Origin: Acidobacteriota bacterium
GTDB taxonomy: Bacteria > Acidobacteriota > Terriglobia > UBA7540
Direction of reading: 5' to 3'
NCBI GenBank assembly: GCA_003225365.1
Contig: QHZN01000055.1
Span: 1 to 59,657 of the forward strand
DNA: 59,657 bases
Of this stretch, positions 32,616-41,671 are shown one piece after another (position 1 is the first letter of the stretch; each line of letters starts with the position of its first letter). Both the position numbers and the translations under genes were made by a program. The notes under the pieces were generated by a model, which worked only from the letters and a program-made list of their open reading frames with translations, was not told where the DNA came from and made no database searches.

Positions 32616-33722
32616 AACGGCCGCGGCCAGCAATTCCGCGCGCACGTTCTTCAGCACGTAGGCCGCGCGCCCGACGCCAACCTCGCCGGAGAGAATCGAA
32701 TCTTCGTTCTCAATGCTCATGATGCCTTCGAAGCCCACTTCCATGTAAGCGCGCACGATTTCTTTCCACACCTCGGCGCTGTGGCCGTAACCGACGGCGC
32801 GGAAGGCGGCGGAGCCTTGCGCCAGGTCCTTCGCCTCGAAGGCGAAGTTAAGGACTCCGTATTTCGCAACGTTCTCTTTGAACAAGACTGTGTCCTTCAT
32901 GTGAGCATGGTAGAGAGCGCCTTGTTTTCCTAGAAACCGGATGACTTCGACGGGATCGCATCCTTGCCAAAAGAGGTGGCTGAGGTCGCAATTCGCCCCA
33001 ATCTCTTCCCCCGCGGCCTCGCGCAGGCGAACGAGCGTCTTGGGATTATAGACGGAGAAGTTCGGATGCATTTCGAGCGCAACTCTACGTCCGCTGTGCT
33101 GGCGCGCGAACCCAGCAGCCTCTTTCCAGTACGGTATTAGGACTTGGTCCCACTGGTACCGCAACGCTTGGGCGAAGTCGGGGGGCCAGGTGTAAGTGGC
33201 CCAATTGGGAACGCGGTCAGCCGCCGAACCCGCGGGACAACCCGAGAAGGTCACGACCACGGGCACCTCGACTCGCTCGGCGGCGACGACGGTGCGGCGG
33301 AAAGCTTCCCGGTCGGCCCGGGCGATCTCGGGGCTCGGATGCACGGGATTCCCGTGGCAGCTCAGCGCGCCGATGCGAATGTTCCTGTCATCGAATTTTT
33401 TCTTCCACGCGCGTGCTTTCCCCGGGTCGTCGAGGATTTCCTGGAGCGGGCAGTGGGAACCAGCGGAAGCGATTTCCACTGCTTCCAGGCCTATCTCGGT
33501 GAGTTTGTCGAGCAACTCGTCGAGCGAAAGGTGGCTGAATACCGGGTCGAAAACGCCGATGGGAATCTTCTTCAGGGGACTCGGCGGAGCGGGGATGACG
33601 ACACCGGCGGCGCTCGCATTGGAAGCGCCTCGTGCCGCCGCGGGAGCTGCCGCGAGCGCGCCACCCGTGGCCGCGAGAAACCGCCGGCGGCTGACGGGGC
33701 TTGGTCGGGATTTGTGTGCCAT
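32613..33722 (-). CDS. Tat-exported sugar phosphate isomerase/epimerase-like protein
   Basis: 369 residues from the ATG at 33722, which follows AGGAGGAACCCGA. The Tat signal is PVSRRRFLAATGGALAAAPA. The mature TIM barrel has IPIGVFDPVFSHLSLDELLD at its start, GLEAVEIASAG, RVALEMHPNFSVYNP (a metal Glu), GANCDLSHLFWQG (Asp/His), HAHMKDTV (His/Asp) and IMSIENEDSI (final Glu). All four metal ligands are present, so it should be catalytically competent. It resembles inosose or keto-sugar epimerases found with Gfo/Idh oxidoreductases. The substrate is unknown. Confidence 0.82.
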   Translation of the reverse strand: MAHKSRPSPVSRRRFLAATGGALAAAPAAARGASNASAAGVVIPAPPSPLKKIPIGVFDPVFSHLSLDELLDKLTEIGLEAVEIASAGSHCPLQEILDDPGKARAWKKKFDDRNIRIGALSCHGNPVHPSPEIARADREAFRRTVVAAERVEVPVVVTFSGCPAGSAADRVPNWATYTWPPDFAQALRYQWDQVLIPYWKEAAGFARQHSGRRVALEMHPNFSVYNPKTLVRLREAAGEEIGANCDLSHLFWQGCDPVEVIRFLGKQGALYHAHMKDTVLFKENVAKYGVLNFAFEAKDLAQGSAAFRAVGYGHSAEVWKEIVRAYMEVGFEGIMSIENEDSILSGEVGVGRAAYVLKNVRAELLAAAV

Positions 33723-33862
33723 TCGGGTTCCTCCTGGCTTGCCTGAGTGGGCGAAGTATACGACGGTTTGCGATTCACCCGCACAGGGGAGAGGGTTGTC
33801 AAAAGATTCTTTCGAATTCGGCTCTCGAATACGCCGGGGCGGGGGCATAATATCTCTGCCCT

Positions 33863-34225
33863 ATGAAAGTCTGCCTGCGTGCTTCGAGGATCGTCTGGAT
33901 TCTTTTTCTGCTCGCTCCCATCGTGGCGCTCAGTGGCCCGCCGGCGGAGGTTGCCGCGCGCGCCGTCGCGGACAACGTCGCCTACAACGTCGGCACAAGC
34001 GTGCGGTTCCGCGTCATTTTTTCGGGGCCGCCACCCGCCGGGCCAATTTCGATCTCGGCGCGAATCCGGTACTCAGGTGAAACGCGCCCGGTGGCCGCCG
34101 AGCGGGTCGTTGCTCAGGGCGTGAGAACGGCATCCGGAACCCGTTCTACCGATTTGAACGTTCTCTGGAGGGTGCCGCGCGGCGCCCGCACGGGTTGCTA
34201 CGAAGCCGACCTCATTGCGCGCTGA
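33863..34225 (+). pseudogene. N-terminal part of a frameshifted PIG-L family protein
   Basis: 120 residues: a signal peptide (VWILFLLAPIVALS, residues 11-24) and a beta-sandwich stretch (VAYNVGTSVRFRVIFSG, ISISARIRYSGE) that ends GCYEADLIAR before an out-of-phase stop. The next frame, overlapping by 30 bases, carries on with the same kind of beta-sandwich sequence. I take the two as one broken gene. CATAAT lies 12 bases before the ATG and could be a -10 box of a nearly leaderless transcript. Confidence 0.6.
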
Positions 34226-35772
34226 CGCTCGAAAACCTTTCAGGCAAGCCTGTGTCCGGTATTCGAGTCGAGTTTTCAAAACGCTATTGGCCGTGGATCG
34301 CCGAGAGTTCGGAGCGCGCGGGCGTGGACGTTTTCACCCTTGCCAAGGGACTCGGCCTGCCCGCGCAGGGCTCCGAAAACCTCCGCTCGGCCCGCGCCGC
34401 GCTCGCACCGGAGGTCAAAGACCCTTCCGTCTATCAATACGCGGTTGTGGTCTGGGATCGCCAGCGCAAGAACATTTACGATATCGCTTTCAGCCCGCTC
34501 GCGTTCATCAATCCGCCCGGGGTCAGCCTGCCCAAGCCCTACGCGGGAGTTCCAGGCTCGGCAATGCAGTATCTCCATGCCACTCTCAGCTCGTTGGATT
34601 TCGCGCGCTACCGCCAGTATTATCCGCCCTCGCTCGGCCAGGCGTCCATCCAGTTCGACACCGCGCACACGCTCTTTCCGTCGCATGCGGAAGCCGAGGT
34701 GCGATTCCAGGTTCGGGACGCCGGCCCCTCGGAGTGGCACCACGTGTCGGTCCGCGTGCGCTGGCTCGACCCGGACCAGCACGAAGTATCGAGCCAAGTG
34801 CTCGCCACTTCCGCCGACCTCGCGCCGGGCAGCCCGCCGATGAGCGAAGAAGCGAAATTGGCTCTTCCGGCCGGCGTGAGCGGAATCTTCCGGGCCCGGG
34901 TGGAAGTCGCCGACGACTCTGGCGCGACGCTCGCCTCCAACACCCTCGAGCTCGGCGTGAATCCTTTGCCGAAGTCCGTATTGATTTTCTGCGCGCATCA
35001 GGATGACGAAGGCGCGCACCGCGGCATTATCCGCGCCGCCGTCGAAAACCACATCCCAATCCACTTCGTTTATTTCACCAGCGGCGACGCCGGTTCCTGC
35101 GACCGCTACTACCAGCATTCGTGTGGCCCGGCCGACTCCTTGAACTTCGGCGAGGTGCGCATGGAAGAAGCGCGGGCGTCGCTCGCGCACTTGGGCGTGC
35201 CCCCGGAGGATATCTTCTTCCTCGGGCTGCCGGATGGCGGCTCCGGCGAAGTCTGGGCCGCCAAAGACCCGGCGCATCCCTACCTGTCCGTGATGCTCGC
35301 GGCCGACCACGCGCCCTACTCGGAAGTGGCGCGGCCCAACCTGCCGTTTGCCCGCAGCTCGGTTGTCGAAGCGGCGAAGGAATTCATCGAACGTTTTCGC
35401 CCCGAAGTGGTCTACACGGGGCACCCTGACGAGCGGCACGTGGACCATCGCACCAACAACTGGTTCGTGATGCGGGTGCTGGAAGAACTAGGTGCCGGGA
35501 AAGGCCGGCTCTTCCCCGTGCCGATTGTGCTGGTGGATCAAAGTTACGGCCCGGGGCCGCAGAAACGCGCTCCCTATCATTACAAGAAGGAGACGTTCTA
35601 CATTTCCGGGGAGGCGGCTGCGCTCGCGCAAGAGGCCGGATGGTTCTATCAGTCGCAGGACGGCAACCATGCCGAAGGAAACCGGAAGGACTACGACCAG
35701 CTTCGCCGCACGGAAGTTCACTGGCGGATTCTGGATTGGAAAGACCATCCGCGCTGGAACGACGAGCCTTGA
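34195..35772 (+). CDS. PIG-L family deacetylase (C-terminal part of a frameshifted gene)
   Basis: 525 residues as an open frame from a TTG, but its start is probably not real: it overlaps the preceding frame and begins CALTLENLSGKPVSGIRVE, mid-domain. An unknown beta-rich region runs to about residue 255. The LmbE/PIG-L deacetylase domain then starts SVLIFCAHQDDEGAHRGIIR with the zinc-binding AHxDDE, and ends with the second metal motif YTGHPDERHVDH. Members remove acetyl groups from N-acetylglucosaminyl or similar compounds. The fused front domain would place it outside the cytoplasm. If the break at about 34215 is real, the enzyme loses its signal peptide. Confidence 0.8.
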   Translation: MLRSRPHCALTLENLSGKPVSGIRVEFSKRYWPWIAESSERAGVDVFTLAKGLGLPAQGSENLRSARAALAPEVKDPSVYQYAVVVWDRQRKNIYDIAFSPLAFINPPGVSLPKPYAGVPGSAMQYLHATLSSLDFARYRQYYPPSLGQASIQFDTAHTLFPSHAEAEVRFQVRDAGPSEWHHVSVRVRWLDPDQHEVSSQVLATSADLAPGSPPMSEEAKLALPAGVSGIFRARVEVADDSGATLASNTLELGVNPLPKSVLIFCAHQDDEGAHRGIIRAAVENHIPIHFVYFTSGDAGSCDRYYQHSCGPADSLNFGEVRMEEARASLAHLGVPPEDIFFLGLPDGGSGEVWAAKDPAHPYLSVMLAADHAPYSEVARPNLPFARSSVVEAAKEFIERFRPEVVYTGHPDERHVDHRTNNWFVMRVLEELGAGKGRLFPVPIVLVDQSYGPGPQKRAPYHYKKETFYISGEAAALAQEAGWFYQSQDGNHAEGNRKDYDQLRRTEVHWRILDWKDHPRWNDEP

Positions 35773-35778
35773 GATAGG

Positions 35779-36402
35779 ATGGGAATGAGAAGGGACGAAC
35801 TGGCCGAGACCGAAAAACCCGAGGCGGAAGGTTCGGAGGCACATGGGGTCAGGGAGCATGCGGCTCGCGAGGGGACGATTACGTGTCCCTACTGTGGTCA
35901 GATGCTCGCCGCCACGTGCCGTGTCTGCGTTTCGTGCAAGCAGGCGATTGATCCCGCCGCGCTTCTGAAGGTCGAAACGCCGGCGCCCGCCGCCATCGTC
36001 GCCGTGCCCGAACCGTCCCTCCCGCCGGGGCGCTTCTCCTGGCCGATCTTTTTCCTGACGCTCGGCGTCTCGTGGTTGGCGGCGTCTCTTGCGGTGGCTT
36101 TCTTAGGGATGGTCCCGGCCAAACTCCTTTTCGTGGGGCTGACGATTGGTTCCTCGCTCTGGGTCATATTCGACGCGCAGGCTAAACGAATTCCCAAACC
36201 TTGGCGTTGGGGAACCGCTTCGTTGATTCTTTGGATTGCCTTTTTCCCGTGGTACCTGTCGCGCCGGAGAACGCCGAGGGGCCTGTGTCCATTCGTCGAA
36301 GGCGAAAAGAGTCTCCTGCCGCGCTTGCTCGTCGCGCTATTCCTATTGCAATTCCTGCTGGCGATTCTGGTCGCGATCAAGAAGGGCCCGAACATTCCCT
36401 AG
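35779..36402 (+). CDS. Zinc-ribbon membrane protein, unknown function
   Basis: 207 residues. A charged N-terminus leads into a zinc ribbon at about 34-55 (CPYCGQ ... CRVCVSCKQ). Four hydrophobic segments follow (PIFFLTLGVSWLAASLAVAF, PAKLLFVGLTIGSSLWVIF, WGTASLILWIAFFPWYLS, and LLVALFLLQFLLAILVAI). No family recognised beyond 'zinc-ribbon membrane protein'. It starts seven bases after the PIG-L stop, suggesting cotranscription. Its stop codon TAG is the first part of a MITE-like element (CTAGGAGG). Confidence 0.7.
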   Translation: MGMRRDELAETEKPEAEGSEAHGVREHAAREGTITCPYCGQMLAATCRVCVSCKQAIDPAALLKVETPAPAAIVAVPEPSLPPGRFSWPIFFLTLGVSWLAASLAVAFLGMVPAKLLFVGLTIGSSLWVIFDAQAKRIPKPWRWGTASLILWIAFFPWYLSRRRTPRGLCPFVEGEKSLLPRLLVALFLLQFLLAILVAIKKGPNIP

Positions 36403-36549
36403 GAGGTTGCTGAAAGCGCCGATTCTGCCATGCTGACCCCTTCGCTCCACTCAGGGCAGGCTCTTCGCGTGTCATTTTGAGCGAAGGACTCAGCCTGCCT
36501 GCGCAGGCAGTGATGACAGTCTCAAAAGGTATTTTCGGCCTCCTGCGAG
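36399..36549. repeat. MITE-like element, copy 8 (151 bp)
   Basis: The left end CTAGGAGGTTGCTGAAAGCG and the right end TTTTCGGCCTCCTGCGAG pair imperfectly. The interior has CATGCTGACCCCTTCGCTCC, CAGGGCAGGCTCTTCGCG and the palindrome CTGCCTGCGCAGGCAG. It supplies the stop codon of the preceding gene. Confidence 0.7.
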
Positions 36550-36557
36550 GGAGGCGG

Positions 36558-37697
36558 TCAACCTGCCAACGCCCCGTTGGAGGTTCCGCAAAGGTAAACC
36601 TCCGCGCGCCGGCCGAACATCTGCTGGTAATCTCGCCCCACCGCCTCCGCGAAGGCCTGGGCGGAGGACTCCCGAACCAGGTTAACAGTGCAGCCGCCAA
36701 ACCCGGCGCCGGTCATGCGCGCGCCAAGCGTGCCCGGCTGGTGCAGGGCGAGCTCGACAAGCGCATCGAGTTCGCGCGAGCTGACCTCGTAATCGTCGCG
36801 CAGGCTCTCGTGCGACTGGTTCATCAATTCACCGAAGCGCTCGAGGTCGCCGTCTTCGAGCGCCCGGGCGGCCTCGCGGACACGCTGGTTTTCCGTCACC
36901 ACGTGGCGCGCCCGCTTGAGCAGGACCTCGGTCAATGTCGAGGCCGCAGTCTCCAGGTCTTCCTCGTCCACATCGCGAAGGGACTTCACCGCCAGCCCCG
37001 CAGTCCCCAGTTGCGCCACCGCTTGACGGCACTGTTTCAGCCGGACCTCGTATTCGGACTGCGCGAGGGCGCGCTTGACGCCGGAGTTGCAGACGACGAT
37101 TTTCACCTCGCGCGGCAACGGCACCTGATGGTACGTCAGGTCGCGGCAATCGAGAAACAGCGCGTGATCTTGCTTCCCCAGAGCAGAAACAAACTGGTCC
37201 ATAATTCCGCAGGGCACTCCAACGAATTCGTTTTCCGCCCTGCGCGCGAGCTTGGCGAGATAGACGGGGTCGAGCCGCAGCCCGGCCAGGCCTTGCCAGA
37301 GCGCGGCTGCGCCCACCTCCACCGCCGCGGAGGAACTCAGGCCGGCCTCGCGCGGGGCATCGCCCCCGTAAACGACGTCGGCGCCGGGCAACGAATGCCC
37401 GTCCTCTTCGAGAAACTTCAAGACGCCGCGAAGGTAATTGCTCCAAGGAAGTTGTTCGTCTCGGAGGAGATGGTCGAGCGAAAACTCGGCTTGCGCGTGG
37501 AAATCGAGGGCAAAGGCTCGTACGCGGCGGTCCTCACGGCGGCGGCCCGCAAACCAGACAAACCGGTCGATGGACGCCGGCAGAACGTACCCGTCGTTGT
37601 AGTCGGTGTGCTCGCCGATCAGGTTTACTCGTCCCGGAGCGCGCGCCACGACCTGTGGCTTCGCGCCGAAAATTTGTTCGAAGCTCAGTTCGATCAC
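36558..37697 (-). CDS. galK: Galactokinase
   Basis: 379 residues from a GTG that overlaps the galT stop by four bases (GTGA). GHMP kinase features: GRVNLIGEHTDYNDGYVLP near residue 22 (galactokinase signature), the ATP loop EAGLSSSAAVEVG near residue 120, and MTGAGFGGCTVNLV near 330. It phosphorylates galactose at C1 in the Leloir pathway. Second gene of galT-galK on the minus strand. The long opposite-strand frame is a shadow. Confidence 0.95.
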   Translation of the reverse strand: MIELSFEQIFGAKPQVVARAPGRVNLIGEHTDYNDGYVLPASIDRFVWFAGRRREDRRVRAFALDFHAQAEFSLDHLLRDEQLPWSNYLRGVLKFLEEDGHSLPGADVVYGGDAPREAGLSSSAAVEVGAAALWQGLAGLRLDPVYLAKLARRAENEFVGVPCGIMDQFVSALGKQDHALFLDCRDLTYHQVPLPREVKIVVCNSGVKRALAQSEYEVRLKQCRQAVAQLGTAGLAVKSLRDVDEEDLETAASTLTEVLLKRARHVVTENQRVREAARALEDGDLERFGELMNQSHESLRDDYEVSSRELDALVELALHQPGTLGARMTGAGFGGCTVNLVRESSAQAFAEAVGRDYQQMFGRRAEVYLCGTSNGALAG

Positions 37698-38710
37698 GGC
37701 CGGCGGCTCCGATGGGGGGATGCGTGAGCATTGGACGCTCCGCGGCGCACCTCCACGCGCCGCCGGGGAGCCACGGCGGCGAGTTCCTTGGACTTCTCCT
37801 CGGCCAGCGAGTCATTCAAAAACGTTCCCGCTCCCGTTTCAACGCTCGCCAAGTACTTGAGCTTATCCCGGGAGCGGTGGGGCGGATAAAACTCCACATG
37901 GAAATGAAAGTAGGGAAACTGGCCGGCTGTAGGGGCTTGATGCATGAGCATCATGTACGGGAATGAAAGCCCGTAAAGGTTGTCGTACTTCATGGTGACC
38001 CATTTGAGGATTTCTGCGAACGCCGTTTCTTCATGAGGGCGGAACTCCTCGAGCGAGACTACGTGCCGGCGCGGGTAAACGTGCACTTCGAATGGCCAGC
38101 GGGCGAAAAAGGGAACGAACGCCGTAAAGTCCGCGTTTTCGGCGATAATGCGCCGCCCGTCGCGCCGCTCGCGCTTGAGGACTTCACAGAAAACGCAACG
38201 ACGGTGCGCGCGCCGGTAGGACCGCGCCGCAGCGAGCTCCTTTTCGAGCCGGGGCGGGATGAACGGCAAAGCATAGATTTGCCCGTGCGGATGAGGCATG
38301 GTGACGCCGATGACCGCGCCCTTATTTTCGAAGATCAACACGTAGCGGATGCCCGGTGTGTTCTTCAGCTCGACGAAACGCTTCCGCCACAAGCGCACCA
38401 GGAGCAACAGGTGGCCGAGGGAAAGCTCCGGAAGCGAAGTGTTGTGGTCCGGATGGTAGAGCACGACGTCCGCTCGGCCGTAGGATGGCGCCACACGGTA
38501 AAAGGCGTCGCCCTCGATTGCCGGCTCCGGAGGCGGAATCGAGAAGGCGGCGAAATCGTTCGGATAAATGTGAACGTCGTAGCGGTCCGGCACGCGACCC
38601 GACCCCGGACAGAACGGGCACCACTCCGTCGGCAATTGCGGCCGCTCCTGGCGGTGGCTCGCCGTCGAGACCCATTCGCGGGCAGTTGGATTCCATCGCA
38701 GTTCTGACAT
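37694..38710 (-). CDS. galT: Galactose-1-phosphate uridylyltransferase
   Basis: 338 residues. CPFCPGSG near residue 30 and CVFCEVLKRE near 175 are zinc and structural cysteines. The active site is VTMPHPHGQIYALPF near residue 145, with the nucleophilic His of HPH. A C-terminal HFHVEFYPPHRS follows and the last 30 residues (RRRVEVRRGASNAHASPHRS) are low-complexity. It exchanges galactose 1-phosphate with UDP-glucose. Translationally coupled to galK; no galE in the window. The beta-galactosidase-like GH42 upstream could supply galactose. Confidence 0.93.
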   Translation of the reverse strand: MSELRWNPTAREWVSTASHRQERPQLPTEWCPFCPGSGRVPDRYDVHIYPNDFAAFSIPPPEPAIEGDAFYRVAPSYGRADVVLYHPDHNTSLPELSLGHLLLLVRLWRKRFVELKNTPGIRYVLIFENKGAVIGVTMPHPHGQIYALPFIPPRLEKELAAARSYRRAHRRCVFCEVLKRERRDGRRIIAENADFTAFVPFFARWPFEVHVYPRRHVVSLEEFRPHEETAFAEILKWVTMKYDNLYGLSFPYMMLMHQAPTAGQFPYFHFHVEFYPPHRSRDKLKYLASVETGAGTFLNDSLAEEKSKELAAVAPRRRVEVRRGASNAHASPHRSRRP

Positions 38711-38935
38711 CGTTTCCCGGACAGCCGGACACGCGGGCGGGAAAGGGTCGGGGCCGCGGTCATCGCCGCCCCGCGAGGGACCCGCGGGACCTCAACTTGA
38801 TTTCGTTCGGCCCGATACTTAAACACACGAAACCCAAAAAGTAAACGCGGCGTATAATGAAAGAAGCGCTTTGTCATACGCGCACGCGCCGAGAACCTTG
38901 GCAAGTCGCGCATGGGAGTGCGAAAGGTTTTAAGT

Positions 38936-40204
38936 ATGAGTGCACGAGCGGTCCTTCAAGGGCTGGCGGGGGTTTGTGCCTTTCTCGGAATCCTTTCTTT
39001 CTTCCTGGCCAGCCAACTTTTCTGGTTCCGCAAGCTGAAACGGCTCGCCGAAAAGTGCATTTCTGGCGCGCTTTGGCGGGAGAGGCTGGGCGGGGCGGCG
39101 GCGATCCTTTATCTTCTGGTTTTCGCTTATAACCTGGCCTGGGCCCATCTAAGTTCGGATCCCACGCAGCTGACTTGGCGAGCAGCCCTGCTCGACGCGC
39201 CGTTCAAGGTATGGCTGCTCGGCTCGGTCCTCGGCTTCATACTGATTTGTTTCTTCTGGGTGTGTGACCGTGTGGTGCGCGCCGCGTACGGATTGGCGCG
39301 GAGAATCTCCAAGGGGAATTGGACAGTTGGACCCGAGTCCCCTACACGTCGGCAGTTTCTCGAGCAAACGGCGCTCCTCGGCGCCTCCGTTCCGTTTGTG
39401 GCGGGGGCCTACGGCGCGCTCTACGGCCGCACGAATCTCGAGGTCGCCAAGCGGCGCATTCACCTGGCGCGCCTGCCGAAAGGCTTTGAGGGATTCCGCA
39501 TCGCGCAGCTTTCCGACTTTCACATCGGTCCGTTCATGTCCGCCGACGAAATTCGCCGATACGTCGCGCTCACCAATCAGCTTAACCCCGACCTCATCGC
39601 CGTCACAGGCGACTTCGTCACCTGGGATGCCGGGACTCAGGATGCGGTGGTGGAGGTGGTCTCGGAGCTGAAGGCACCCTTCGGAATTTACGGCTGCCTG
39701 GGCAATCACGAGCTCTGGACGGACACCGAGGCTTCCATCACCGCGCTCTTCGCCCGGCGCAACATCCGAATCCTGCGCCAGCAGCACGCGTCCATCGAGC
39801 ACGGCGGCGACCGTCTGAACTTGATAGGCGTGGACTTCCAATCCCAGCGCGGGATGGGGCCTTACGCCGCGGGTCTGGTGCGGACCTACCTGCGCGGCGT
39901 CGAGCCGCTGGTCGCGCCGGACACGGTGAACATTCTGCTCAGCCACAACCCCAACACCTTCGACCGCGCCGCGGAGCTGGGCATTGACCTGAGCCTCGCC
40001 GGCCACACTCACGGCGGACAAGTGACACTTGAATTCGTCAACAAGAAGCTCTCACCCAGCCGGCTGATCACGCCCTACGTGCGCGGCTGGTTCACGCGGC
40101 CCGGCGGGCAGCTTTACGTCAACCGCGGTATCGGCACCATCGGCGTCCCCATCCGCTTCGACGCGCCACCGGAAATCACGGTGTTTGAATTGACCCGCAC
40201 GTAA
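38936..40204 (+). CDS. Membrane-anchored metallophosphoesterase (YkuE-like)
   Basis: 422 residues from the ATG at 38936 (AAAGG upstream; ATG 38912 is an alternative). Three hydrophobic helices occupy the first 120 residues. RRQFLEQTALLGASVPFVAG near residue 138 is a Tat-like internal signal. The catalytic domain follows: AQLSDFHIGPFM (DxH), VTGDFVTWD (GD), CLGNHELW (GNHE), LLSHNPNTF and LAGHTHGGQV (GHTHG). All five metallophosphoesterase motifs are intact. The membrane-bound form resembles phosphodiesterases acting on lipids or nucleotides outside the membrane. Confidence 0.88.
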   Translation: MSARAVLQGLAGVCAFLGILSFFLASQLFWFRKLKRLAEKCISGALWRERLGGAAAILYLLVFAYNLAWAHLSSDPTQLTWRAALLDAPFKVWLLGSVLGFILICFFWVCDRVVRAAYGLARRISKGNWTVGPESPTRRQFLEQTALLGASVPFVAGAYGALYGRTNLEVAKRRIHLARLPKGFEGFRIAQLSDFHIGPFMSADEIRRYVALTNQLNPDLIAVTGDFVTWDAGTQDAVVEVVSELKAPFGIYGCLGNHELWTDTEASITALFARRNIRILRQQHASIEHGGDRLNLIGVDFQSQRGMGPYAAGLVRTYLRGVEPLVAPDTVNILLSHNPNTFDRAAELGIDLSLAGHTHGGQVTLEFVNKKLSPSRLITPYVRGWFTRPGGQLYVNRGIGTIGVPIRFDAPPEITVFELTRT

Positions 40205-40358
40205 CGGCAGGACTGAGCCTCCCACCACTTCCGCATGAGGGCCTCGCCCTCAGTGCCATCTCGTGTTCGGCCCTCTTTCGGCCCCGATGAATCGGGGCCC
40301 TTTCACAGGACTTGCAACTGCGAAAACAAGATCAATAAATAGGCTCGCGAGGCCGGCT

Positions 40359-41072
40359 TCACTTCAAATCCTCCGGCACGCCGCTCAGCCGGCCAAGCAT
40401 TTCGTAAAGGCGGAGGAGCGCCAGGTTCACCATGCGCTCGCCCGTTCCCGGCGCGACGTAAGTATTCGAGTCGGCCGCGCCGTAGCCGCCCTCGGCTGTT
40501 GCCTGAATTGTCGGAAAGTAGTCGTAATAGCCGTTCGTGTAGCCAGCAAAAAAAGCATAAGGAACCGAGCAGCGGTCGCGGAAATTGATTTGAAAATCTA
40601 CGAAGGGCTCGCCCGGCAGGCCCACCAGCGCGATGCGGCGATTGAGAAGCACGGTGACCAGCTTCATGGGCAGGGCGCGCGGCGGTGGATCATGATTCAC
40701 AAGTTCCGCGTGATCCTCGAAAACGCGCGGGCCGAAGGTTTGAAGCAACCCGTCGCGGAATTTCTTCGCGTCCCAGCGGATGGGCACTTGCAAGATATCT
40801 TCGGCGAACTGGAGTGTGGGCTCTCGGGGCGGCTCCGACCGAATGTGCTGGGCGACGCGCAGAGCTTCCCGGCCAAGCGTCTCGCCCGTCCAGTCGCGCT
40901 TTTTGGCGGCGTCCTGGTTTATGGGCGTTGTGGCGTCGTAAGGATTGATGTCGCCGTCGCCGCCTTGAAGGAATAAGCAAAGTGGCTTCCCGCCGAATCC
41001 CTCCTCGAGAGTCTTCCGCATCACGCCCACAAAATCGGCGGAGTATTCAAGATTGTCAGCGCCGAAAACCAC
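40359..41072 (-). pseudogene. Neutral/alkaline ceramidase, C-terminal fragment
   Basis: 237 residues, running from FGADNLEYSADFVGVM to the end RLYEMLGRLSGVPEDLK. It aligns over its whole length with residues about 210-467 of the intact paralogue at 41672-43033. In this copy the reading frame breaks at about 41115, so the fragment lacks its own signal peptide and catalytic start. It belongs with 41056-41526. Confidence 0.75.
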
Positions 41073-41526
41073 GGGATGGCAGGCGTAGTTGACGAGAACC
41101 GCCAGGCGCGATCTTTTCCAGTGCCGCCGTTTCCCACTCGGGGGTTCGGCCCAGCGGGTATTCGTCTAAAATGTTCGGCCCCGAATGGGTGTGCGACGCT
41201 GTGATGAAGAAGTGCGAAATCCCCGTGGTGCGCCGCACGGTCTCCTCGAGCTTGGCCAGGGAAGCCGGACCGAAGTCGCGCCCAAGGTCGAGCGTGATCA
41301 GCGCCAGCTTCTGCTCCCCCGCTCCAAGCACCAGGATCCGCGCCTCGAGCGGGTCCATCCTGCCCGTCGCCGTTTGCGTTCGGTTCATATAGCCGTACAT
41401 CGGGGCGCCCGTGGGCGGCGTGATATCTGCTCGCGCGACACCGGCCCGCAGCCCGGCGGCGCTGAGCGGCGCGGCGACGGCCCAAACCGCCATCAACTGA
41501 GCAAATTTCGAGATCAATGAGCGCAT
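41056..41526 (-). pseudogene. Neutral/alkaline ceramidase, N-terminal fragment
   Basis: About 156 residues from the ATG at 41526: signal peptide, AGLRAGVARADITPPTGAPM, LDLGRDFGP and ITASHTHSGPNI, parallel to the intact copy up to its DLDKIS. It then jumps out of frame at about 41115. Compared with the intact neighbour, about 68 codons (residues from AIQEAASRL to REEGTP) are missing, and the downstream LAVLVNYACHPVVF is in another frame. One ancestral gene of about 450 codons has lost an internal piece. Confidence 0.75.
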
Positions 41527-41552
41527 CTCGCCCACTAGGAATGACTGCCCTC

Positions 41553-41642
41553 TCTGGTTGCTGAGAAAGCCGATTCTCTCATGCTGAGCGGAGCGAAGCA
41601 TCCGCTCTTCCAGGACGTCAACCAAAGGGCTGCTGTTCAACA
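41553..41642. repeat. MITE-like fragment, copy 9 (about 90 bp)
   Basis: The left part TGGTTGCTGAGAAAGCCG, the module CATGCTGAGCGGAGCGAAGC, and the right part GGGCTGCTGTTCAACACC. It resembles the GCTGCTGAGAAA end variant of copy 4. It sits between the two ceramidase genes. Confidence 0.6.
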
Positions 41643-41671
41643 CCACAAAAATAGGGTGCAACGCTCGGGCG

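Noticed and set aside
34276..35448. 390-residue minus-strand frame opposite the PIG-L gene
   Set aside because: Shadow of the deacetylase; no domain features.
36477..37727. 416-residue plus-strand frame opposite galK
   Set aside because: It begins inside a MITE-like element and mirrors galK; no recognisable motifs.
38853..38858. TATAAT upstream of the metallophosphoesterase as a certain promoter
   Set aside because: No matching -35 at 16-18 bases; kept only as a possibility and not annotated.
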